The notes below the pieces were generated by a model that worked only from the letters and a program-made list of their open reading frames with translations, made no database searches and was not told where the DNA came from. Shown here in pieces: positions 51,866-58,035 of a stretch of 64,000 nucleotides of DNA. This DNA comes from an uncultured Mediterraneibacter sp. (GTDB lineage Bacteria > Bacillota > Clostridia > Lachnospirales > Lachnospiraceae), in NCBI GenBank assembly GCA_934309345.1, contig CAKRDD010000001.1, forward strand, positions 174,916 to 238,915. Reading direction: 5' to 3'. Both the position numbers and the translations under genes were made by a program. The first letter of the stretch is position 1, and each line of letters begins with the position of its first letter.

Positions 51866-52708
51866 TCAGATACTGTGGAATCCTTTTCCGATAATCTCAC
51901 TTGTATTAGAGATTAGAATAAATGCTTTTGGATCGGTCATCTTGATAAAATTACGCAGGCGGACAGCCTGGGTACGGTTCAGGGCAGTCAGGACGATCGC
52001 TTTGTCCTGACCGGAATAAGCACCCGTTGCGTGAAAGACGCTGGCACTGCGGTTCAGCTCATGAACGATGAAATCACAGATCGGTTCTGGGTCGTCACAT
52101 ACAACATTAAAATATTTGGACAGATTAAAGTTCTCGATAAAGGTGTCTACCATGAAAGAACGAATCGTAAGTCCGAGCAAAGAATATAATCCAGTTTTGA
52201 TATCGAAGATAAAGAATCCGGCAATCGTGATCAACAGATCAGAAAGCATAAGAGCCGGTCCGATATTGAAGCTGGAATATTTTTTTAAAATCATAGCAAT
52301 AATATCTGTACCGCCACTGGAACTGCCGATATTGAACAAAATAGCAGAACCAAGAGCCGGAAGTGCGATCGCAAAACAAAGCTCCAGCATCGGCTGGTCT
52401 GTCAAAGGAGCTTTCATCGGACAGACACGTTCCAGGAAAGAAAGCGTTACCGAGAGCAGAATACTGCAATAAGCTGTCTTAGCTGCGAATTTCTTACCAA
52501 GAACAATCATTCCGATCACCAGAAGCGTCATACTGGCAACAAAGTTGAAATCACTGGCTGTCATAAGTCCTGTCTTTGCAATAAGAACAGCAAGACCGGT
52601 GATACCGCCAAAGGTAAAGTTATTCGTGAACTTGAAAAAATAGGTACCGATCGCCATGATCAGTGTACTGACTGTCAGTAAAAGAAAATGTTTCCCCTTG
52701 TCTAACAT
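51866..52708 (-). CDS. YitT family membrane protein
   Basis: A 280-aa protein with about five membrane helices (LLLTVSTLIMAIGTYFF, FGGITGLAVLIAK, TLLVIGMIVLGKK) and the typical ILFNIGSSSGGTDIIAMILK. A cytosolic DUF2179-type domain at the C-terminus has VFHATGAYSGQDKAIVLTAL. Function is unknown in most bacteria. The ATG at 52708 is chosen because GGGGAGG lies 11 bases upstream; the longer frame to 52822 begins without a site. Confidence 0.9.
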   Translation of the reverse strand: MLDKGKHFLLLTVSTLIMAIGTYFFKFTNNFTFGGITGLAVLIAKTGLMTASDFNFVASMTLLVIGMIVLGKKFAAKTAYCSILLSVTLSFLERVCPMKAPLTDQPMLELCFAIALPALGSAILFNIGSSSGGTDIIAMILKKYSSFNIGPALMLSDLLITIAGFFIFDIKTGLYSLLGLTIRSFMVDTFIENFNLSKYFNVVCDDPEPICDFIVHELNRSASVFHATGAYSGQDKAIVLTALNRTQAVRLRNFIKMTDPKAFILISNTSEIIGKGFHSI

Positions 52709-52923
52709 AAATAAATTCCTCCCCAAAAGAAAAATGATAGCTTTTGTGTGCAACATCCAATCAAAAAAGCTGTGACAAATGTTTGCACATATGATTGTAA
52801 GCGTTGAAAAGTGAAAAGTCAACGCATGAAGTTATTCCAAAAAGGAAATACTGAAATTAAGCAAAGTACGAAAAACAGCATACAAAAATAGAAAGAAAAG
52901 CAACGAAAAGGAGGTTTTGGAGT

Positions 52924-53634
52924 GTGGAACCAGAAGTTAGAAATAAGCTGGATCTTGCAATAGAAATCCGTGACGTTTATGCAAGGGAGATCCTTGATTT
53001 CGCCGGGAATCCGGCCATTGAAGTGGAAGTGCTGGCAGGAGGAGAAATCATAGGAAAAGCGTCTGTGGCAGGGGAAAATTATAGTAAAAAAGAACAGATA
53101 GAAAAACAGACAGAAAAACAGCAGGTGCATATCGAAGAAAAAATCGAATTGCTTAACAGTCAGATTGCACCGGAAATAATTGGTGAAAATGTATTTGAAC
53201 AAAGAAAGATCGATACAATTCTGAAAGAAAACGGAAATGAACAGACATCCTTTGCAATATCACTTGCAGTGGCGCGGGCAGCAGCGGCTGCAGAGAAGAT
53301 TCCGCTTTACAGGTATCTTGGAGGCGTACGTGCGGTACATCCAAGTATGCCGCAGCTGATCAAAAAAGAAGAAATTGAGATAGAAAAGATAAAAGAAATT
53401 AAGGTAGAAGAGAGTACGGTTCTTACGAAACTGTTCGAAAGAATACTGGAAGAACAGAATGAAGGGAAGAAAATGATTCTCAGTCAGGAAACAGCTGGGA
53501 CAGAAGACAGCTTCCTGGTAGATCTTGCGGTTGCGGCGAATATTACAATGATTTTGGTTGAAAACAGAGAAAGTGCTTATTATACAGTACTGAACAATCG
53601 CTTGTTACAGCTGGAAGAGAAGATTGGGGGATGA
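52924..53634 (+). CDS. Shrunken enolase paralogue lacking the catalytic barrel centre
   Basis: A 236-aa protein from GTG 52924 (AAGGAGG at 52908-52914). The N-terminal part reads as an enolase (IRDVYAREILDFAGNPAIEV, then IAPEIIGENVFEQRKID, SLAVARAAAAAEKIPLYRYL and GG). The last part also matches enolase's end (TEDSFLVDLAVAANITMILV, NNRLLQLEEKIGG). The ~200 residues between, which hold the magnesium ligands and the catalytic Glu/Lys pair in true enolase (~430 aa), are reduced to a short charged helix (IEIEKIKEIKVEES). SRGNPT, which holds the substrate loop, is changed to FAGNPA. It cannot be a normal enolase; a regulatory, RNA-degradosome or surface role is conceivable. The frame is intact. 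Confidence 0.82.
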   Translation: MEPEVRNKLDLAIEIRDVYAREILDFAGNPAIEVEVLAGGEIIGKASVAGENYSKKEQIEKQTEKQQVHIEEKIELLNSQIAPEIIGENVFEQRKIDTILKENGNEQTSFAISLAVARAAAAAEKIPLYRYLGGVRAVHPSMPQLIKKEEIEIEKIKEIKVEESTVLTKLFERILEEQNEGKKMILSQETAGTEDSFLVDLAVAANITMILVENRESAYYTVLNNRLLQLEEKIGG

Positions 53635-53662
53635 GGAGATCTCAAGAAATCAGAGAGAGAAA

Positions 53663-53700
53663 TAAATAATGGGAGCATAGCTCCCAATTGTTATTTGACG
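53663..53700. terminator. Bidirectional hairpin between convergent genes
   Basis: TGGGAGC (53670-53676) pairs with GCTCCCA (53680-53686), flanked by A/T-rich arms (AAATAAT / ATTGTTATTT). It lies between the enolase-like gene and the minus-strand C_GCAxxG gene and probably ends both. Confidence 0.7.
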
Positions 53701-53703
53701 ACT

Positions 53704-54117
53704 TTATTTTACACTCTCTAAATACATTTCTGTCAGTTCAACAGCATCTGCAATACACTGAGGACATGGGACAACTTTCCCATTTCCGGAGACTCCCTTT
53801 AAGTCACGACAATAATAGGTTCCGTTCTTTTGGCGGAATTTTTCTGCAAATTCCTTTGTTTTCTTATAGGTATCTGCTTTTGTAGCTTTTCCGTTTTCAA
53901 GATTTCCGATGCTGTTGTCCATTCCGATAACCATCATCATTCCGGTTACAGCTCCGCACATGTCCATCATGCCCATGCCAAATCCGAATCCTTCAGAGAT
54001 TTTAAACATTGTTTCCTGGTCTACACCAAATTCCTCACAGAAAGAACAGGCTACAGCTTGTGCACAGTTATATCCTTTGCCATGTAGTTCTAATGCTTTT
54101 TCAACTTTTGTACTCAT
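53704..54117 (-). CDS. C_GCAxxG_C_C family redox protein
   Basis: A 137-aa protein with the family signature: GYNCAQAVACSFCEEFG (C-GCA.. helix), MCGAVTGMMMVIG, YYCRDLKG and PCPQCIADAVELTE. The spaced cysteines probably bind a metal or take part in redox chemistry; genes of this family often travel with transporters or regulators, but none is adjacent here. AAGGAGAAAA precedes the ATG. Upstream lie a short possible leader peptide and a 25-bp inverted repeat. Confidence 0.88.
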   Translation of the reverse strand: MSTKVEKALELHGKGYNCAQAVACSFCEEFGVDQETMFKISEGFGFGMGMMDMCGAVTGMMMVIGMDNSIGNLENGKATKADTYKKTKEFAEKFRQKNGTYYCRDLKGVSGNGKVVPCPQCIADAVELTEMYLESVK

Positions 54118-54170
54118 TTTTTTCTCCTTGTGTTTAGAAATTCCAACTTATTTCTTTGATTTCAAATCTT

Positions 54171-54206
54171 TCAAGTAAATGTTGAATGAATGTTAGATGT
54201 ATTCAT
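54171..54206 (-). other. Possible 11-codon leader peptide upstream of the C_GCAxxG gene
   Basis: The minus-strand frame MNTSNIHSTFT has AGGAGG nine bases before its ATG, a better site than many real genes here. It lies ~50 bases upstream of the C_GCAxxG start. It is too short to be supported by anything else. Confidence 0.25.
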
Positions 54207-54270
54207 GCTGAAACACCTCCTGTTTTTCTAATAATTCCGTTCGCTTACTCAAGACAATCTATTCTTGTAC

Positions 54271-54295
54271 AAATGATATGTTGATGATATCATTT
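54271..54295. promoter_or_regulatory. Perfect 9-7-9 inverted repeat, likely operator
   Basis: AAATGATAT (54271-54279) and ATATCATTT (54287-54295) are exact inverted repeats around GTTGATG. It lies between the C_GCAxxG gene (minus) and the Abi gene (plus). The size fits a winged-helix repressor dimer; no regulator gene is adjacent. Confidence 0.5.
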
Positions 54296-54353
54296 TTAAT
54301 AGCGCATTGCAATATATCATACATGTTATAAGGTTCTCCTTTTATCTCTTTCA

Positions 54354-54518
54354 GTGGAAGATTCTTTGCTGGAAAATTATGAAGTGGCTGCAGCTATTAA
54401 CGAAGTACAAACAATAGTTGCTATTTGTAAAATTCATTGTTATGATATTTATGGAAATGATATAAATAATGGAAAAAGGCTGAGCTTTTACGATGAAAAA
54501 GAAACTTACAATAGATAA
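54354..54518 (+). pseudogene. Short open frame overlapping the Abi gene start, possible remnant
   Basis: From GTG 54354 a 54-codon frame (EDSLLENYEVAAAINEVQTI in its first part) runs 26 bases into the Abi gene. It has no ribosome site and no ATG. The sequence looks like real helical protein rather than noise, so it may be the tail of a lost gene such as a regulator. Otherwise the stretch 54207-54492 holds only the inverted repeat. Confidence 0.25.
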
Positions 54519-55470
54519 GCAAATTGAAGATCTTAAGAAAAAAGGAGTTACTTTTGAAATAATGTGTGAAGAGGGTGCAAAAAAATTTCTTCGCTACAAT
54601 AATTATTATTTCAAATTGAAATCATATGCAAAAAATTATCCTATTAATCCGAAAAATGGTAAGTATGTAAATTTAGAATTTGCGTACTTAGTGGAATTGT
54701 CGAAGCTGGATATGTATCTTCGAAAAATGATTTTGGGTATGTGTTTAGACGTAGAGCATATACTAAAAACAAGGATGTTATATGATGTCAGTAGAAATGA
54801 AAAAGAAGATGGATATAATATTGTCAAAAAATATTTTTGGGCGTATCCTAATACAAAGATAGAAATACTACAGAAAGCAAATTCATATAATTTCACGTCT
54901 GATTTAGCAGAGAAACATTCGCTGGATGAGGAATATTCCGTTTGGAATTTGGTTGAATTATTATCATTTGGAAAATTTGTGGAGTTATATACCATGTATT
55001 ATCAAGAGTATAAATCACCAAATTACAGTGATTATTTAAAATCCATTAAATTTTTGAGAAATGCAGCAGCTCATAGCAATTGTTTGATGAGTTCAATTAT
55101 GAAACCTAAGGGAGCAAAAAAATTTCGAAAGACCATCAAGTTGACAAATGCATTATCCCAGGCTCAAAAGGAAATTAGTTTACATGCTCGTAGTAAATAT
55201 ATGGCTTATCCTACATTTCATGATTTTGTGGCACTTCTATTTGTTTATAATGACCTTTTAAAGGAAGCTGCTAACCGTAATATGCGCGATAAAACAATGG
55301 ATGAATTGTACCATTTTTTCTGTGAAAAAGATGGAAGAGTTTTGAAATACAAAGAGTATTTTGAAAAAAATCAAGTTATTGCTGAAGCGTATAGATTCAT
55401 TAGTGGAGTAATACAATACATTAAGAAGCAAAATAATAATCCAAAACATAAAAGGTACTTGAAAATTTAG
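54493..55470 (+). CDS. Abi_2 / AbiF-type abortive infection protein with HEPN motif
   Basis: A 325-aa, Lys/Tyr/Asn-rich protein. The N-terminus KQIEDLKKKGVTFEIMCEEG and LRYNNYYFKLKSYAKNY is the classic Abi_2 (AbiD/AbiF) start. RNAAAH at residues 189-194 is the RxxxxH nuclease motif of HEPN domains in the RNxxxH form also found in Cas13. Such proteins are thought to cut RNA and stop growth after phage infection. Codon use and AT content differ from the chromosomal genes to the left, a sign of transfer. The ATG has only weak purines upstream. A small RNA unit starts 47 bases after its stop. Confidence 0.88.
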   Translation: MKKKLTIDKQIEDLKKKGVTFEIMCEEGAKKFLRYNNYYFKLKSYAKNYPINPKNGKYVNLEFAYLVELSKLDMYLRKMILGMCLDVEHILKTRMLYDVSRNEKEDGYNIVKKYFWAYPNTKIEILQKANSYNFTSDLAEKHSLDEEYSVWNLVELLSFGKFVELYTMYYQEYKSPNYSDYLKSIKFLRNAAAHSNCLMSSIMKPKGAKKFRKTIKLTNALSQAQKEISLHARSKYMAYPTFHDFVALLFVYNDLLKEAANRNMRDKTMDELYHFFCEKDGRVLKYKEYFEKNQVIAEAYRFISGVIQYIKKQNNNPKHKRYLKI

Positions 55471-55481
55471 TAGAAAACATA

Positions 55482-55510
55482 TTGACTTTGTGAATGAAAT
55501 TGGGTAATAT
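55482..55510 (+). promoter_or_regulatory. Promoter of the small RNA after the Abi gene
   Basis: TTGACT (55482-55487), exactly 17 bases, TAATAT (55505-55510). It points to an initiation site near 55517, about 115 bases before a strong terminator. Confidence 0.75.
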
Positions 55511-55516
55511 ATGCAC

Positions 55517-55631
55517 ATAGAACAAAAACTTTCGAGGTTTTTATCAGAAATGGTGCTTGCACCAAGTCTGGGTTTGAAAAAAGTCCGTTACAATATACAG
55601 AGGTGTTATGTATATTGTAATGGGCTTTTTT
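55517..55631 (+). ncRNA. Candidate small structured RNA between the Abi gene and the two-component genes
   Basis: After the promoter come three hairpins. First, 55524-55531 with 55535-55542 (AAAAACTT / AGGTTTTT, triloop). Second, TGGTG (55551-55555) with CACCA (55560-55564), loop CTTG. Third, a 16-bp intrinsic terminator, 55583-55598 with 55610-55625, then TTTTTT. This gives a compact RNA of ~115 nt. It may be the RNA partner of the Abi protein, by analogy with AbiF-associated RNAs described by comparative genomics, or an attenuating leader of the response-regulator operon 33 bases on. A 44-codon frame (55511-55645) also crosses it, but its ATG directly follows the -10 box. Confidence 0.6.
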
Positions 55632-55663
55632 GTATTACATTCTAGAAAAATCAGGAGGAGTAT

Positions 55664-56317
55664 ATGGTAATAGGAATTATAGAAGATGATACCTTATTAA
55701 GAAAGGCATTGGATACATCTTTGAAAAATCAAGGCTATACAACGATTCTTGCCGGCTCGAGAAAAGAAGCAATTAAAAATATAGATAGTTCTGTAGATTT
55801 GCTGATCGTAGATATTGGATTACCGGATGGAGATGGAATAAATCTATATCAGGAACTTCAAAAAAATGAAAAAATTCCAGCTATTTTTTTAACTGCAAAA
55901 GATGACGAAAAAGATATGTTAAAAGCGTTTGATACAGGAGCAGATGATTATGTGGTTAAACCATTTTCAATAAAAGTATTGTTAAAGCGTATTGAAGTTG
56001 TTCTAAAGAGAAAATCAAATGAAAATATTTTTATGTGTGGACAGGTTATGTTATATTCCGATAGAAAACAGGTTTTTGTTGGAGAGACGGAAATATCTTT
56101 GACAGTCAAAGAGTATCAGCTTTTGGAATATTTTATTATGAACCAGAATCAGGTTCTTACAAAAGAGATGATAATGGAAAATATATGGGGAATCGATAGT
56201 GAATTCATTGATCCCAACACAATTAGCGTTATGATCAGCAGATTGAAAAAGAAATTGAATGATTCATCGAATGTTATCAGTAATGTATTTGGAATGGGAT
56301 ATAGAATGGGAGAGTAG
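55664..56317 (+). CDS. OmpR-family response regulator
   Basis: A 217-aa regulator. The receiver domain has IIEDD near the start, phospho-acceptor Asp50 in LLIVDIGLPDG, and switch residues FLTAKDD and VVKPF. The winged-helix output domain has SLTVKEYQLLEYFIMN and DPNTISVMISRLKKKL. CAGGAGGAG precedes the ATG. Its gene is followed by the kinase gene after one base. The likely DNA target is the 11-bp-spaced direct repeat at 57257-57277. Confidence 0.93.
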   Translation: MVIGIIEDDTLLRKALDTSLKNQGYTTILAGSRKEAIKNIDSSVDLLIVDIGLPDGDGINLYQELQKNEKIPAIFLTAKDDEKDMLKAFDTGADDYVVKPFSIKVLLKRIEVVLKRKSNENIFMCGQVMLYSDRKQVFVGETEISLTVKEYQLLEYFIMNQNQVLTKEMIMENIWGIDSEFIDPNTISVMISRLKKKLNDSSNVISNVFGMGYRMGE

Positions 56318-56318
56318 C

Positions 56319-57239
56319 ATGGCTGTAGTAATTTTCACAGTACTTTTAACAGGTTTCATACTCGGAGGAAGCACTGTATATTTAGTTGAAAATCATTTAA
56401 GAACAAATGAAATGAATAAAATATATAAATTGACCGAATCCTTAATAAACGGCAATGAATTAGATGATTCTGATATAGGGAAAGAAACGCTCTATTCAAA
56501 AACTGCCAATCAATTAATCCGTTTACAGGAAATGTTAGAGGGGAGAAGGAAAGAGGCTGAAAAAAGCCAATATGAGATACAGAAATTAATTTCTGAGATT
56601 GCGCATCAACTACGGACACCGCTGGCGAATATAAAAAATTATACAGAATTGCTGCAAGAGTCATTGAGTGAAACTCAAGAAACATTGAATACAGAATACA
56701 TGAAAGACTTGCGAACAAGTGAAGAACAATCATGTTTTTTGGTGGAGAGCTTTATAAAAACCGCTCGATTAGAGCAGGGAATCATACAAGTTCACATGCA
56801 AAAAGAAAATCTTGTTGAAACAATTCTAAATGCGTTGGGGCAAATACAAAAAAAGGCAGAAGATAAAGATATCTATTTTCAAGTAGAATTGCCGGAGAAA
56901 ATAATCTGCGAACATGATAAAAACTGGATGTGTGAGGCATTTTATAATGTGTTTGATAATGCAGTCAAATATAGCAAAAACAACAGCGTTATTGATATCA
57001 CAATGAAACGAGCAGAAATGTTTTATAAGATTCAGATAAGAGACTATGGAATCGGGATAAGAGACGGGGAAGAAAATAAAATTTTTCAAAGATTTTATCG
57101 TGGTGAGCAGGCAAGAGGGCAGGAAGGATGCGGAATTGGTTTATATCTTTCCAGAGAGATTGTTCTATTACAAAAAGGGATGATGAAAGCAAAACAAATG
57201 AAGCCAGGGCTGCTTATAGAAGTGAATCTTCCGGTATAG
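56319..57239 (+). CDS. Sensor histidine kinase with a single N-terminal membrane span
   Basis: A 306-aa kinase. One hydrophobic helix (VVIFTVLLTGFILGGSTVYL) at the N-terminus, no extracellular domain, then a HAMP-like linker, H-box AHQLRTPLANIKNY, N-box DNAVKYSKN, and G-boxes DYGIGIRDGE and GCGIGLYLS. With no sensor domain it probably reads the state of the neighbouring ABC transporter or the membrane itself. The ATG at 56319 follows GGGAGAGTAG; a longer frame lies inside the regulator gene. Confidence 0.9.
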   Translation: MAVVIFTVLLTGFILGGSTVYLVENHLRTNEMNKIYKLTESLINGNELDDSDIGKETLYSKTANQLIRLQEMLEGRRKEAEKSQYEIQKLISEIAHQLRTPLANIKNYTELLQESLSETQETLNTEYMKDLRTSEEQSCFLVESFIKTARLEQGIIQVHMQKENLVETILNALGQIQKKAEDKDIYFQVELPEKIICEHDKNWMCEAFYNVFDNAVKYSKNNSVIDITMKRAEMFYKIQIRDYGIGIRDGEENKIFQRFYRGEQARGQEGCGIGLYLSREIVLLQKGMMKAKQMKPGLLIEVNLPV

Positions 57240-57256
57240 ACAGTTCATATGCAGCG

Positions 57257-57289
57257 TGTAAGAAGTTTGTAAGATGTACCATGTAAAAT
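57257..57289 (+). promoter_or_regulatory. Direct-repeat operator and -10 box of the ABC transporter genes
   Basis: TGTAAGAAGT (57257-57266) and TGTAAGATGT (57268-57277) are 11 bases apart and match at 9 of 10 bases, the standard spacing for OmpR/PhoB-family regulators. TAAAAT (57284-57289) follows as -10, and the repeats occupy the -35 place, so activation by the adjacent response regulator is likely. Confidence 0.65.
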
Positions 57290-57340
57290 AGATTATGGCT
57301 GAGTTGAAGGTAGCATTTGCGAAAGGAGTTTACAGAAAAG

Positions 57341-58024
57341 ATGGATATAATCAAAGCCATGAATCTAAAAAAATATTATACATCCGATACATATGAAGTG
57401 CGTGCCTTAGATGGTGTGTCATTAACGGTGGAAGAGGGCGAATTTATAGCGGTTGTTGGTACGTCCGGATGTGGAAAGACAACACTTATGAACATGTTAG
57501 GAGGTCTTGACATTCCGGATTTTGGAGGTGTCTGGATCAGAAATACAAGTTTAAAAGATCTTAACAAGGAAGAAAGAACAATATTCAGAAGAAGAAATAT
57601 CGGATTTGTATTCCAACAATACAATTTAATTCCTTCGCTTAGTATACGCGAAAACATAGTTCTTCCGATGCGACTTGACGGTAAGGAAATCGATATAGAT
57701 TTCTTTAATGAAATTGTAGAAATACTTGGATTAAAAGATAAATTAGAACGTTTTCCATCAACACTGTCCGGTGGACAGCAACAGAGAGTTTCTATAGCAC
57801 GGGCATTATTGACAAAACCTGCTATTGTCCTGGCGGATGAACCGACCGGAAATCTGGATTCTGTTACAAGTATGGAAGTTGTAGGATTACTAAAATCCTG
57901 TGCTTCCAGATTCCATCAGACGACATTGATCGTGACGCATCAAGAAGAGGTCGCACAGATGGCAGACAGAGTAATACGTATGTCTGATGGGAAAATCTAT
58001 ACAAGAGATTGTAACGATTGTTAG
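57341..58024 (+). CDS. ABC transporter ATPase (MacB/LolD/Bce type)
   Basis: A 227-aa ATPase. Walker A is GTSGCGKTT, the Q-loop FQQYNLIP, the signature LSGGQQQRVSIARAL and Walker B VLADEPTGNLDS. Its type pairs with FtsX-like permeases that act mechanically or export peptides and antibiotics. The ATG at 57341 is chosen with AAAGGAG upstream; a TTG eight codons earlier contains that site. It abuts the permease gene (11 bases). Confidence 0.94.
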   Translation: MDIIKAMNLKKYYTSDTYEVRALDGVSLTVEEGEFIAVVGTSGCGKTTLMNMLGGLDIPDFGGVWIRNTSLKDLNKEERTIFRRRNIGFVFQQYNLIPSLSIRENIVLPMRLDGKEIDIDFFNEIVEILGLKDKLERFPSTLSGGQQQRVSIARALLTKPAIVLADEPTGNLDSVTSMEVVGLLKSCASRFHQTTLIVTHQEEVAQMADRVIRMSDGKIYTRDCNDC

Positions 58025-58035
58025 GAGGGATTACC

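Noticed and set aside
55517..55631. Type III toxin-antitoxin (ToxIN/AbiQ-like) RNA repeats
   Set aside because: The RNA has no tandem repeats and lies after the gene, and the protein is Abi_2/HEPN, not a ToxN fold.
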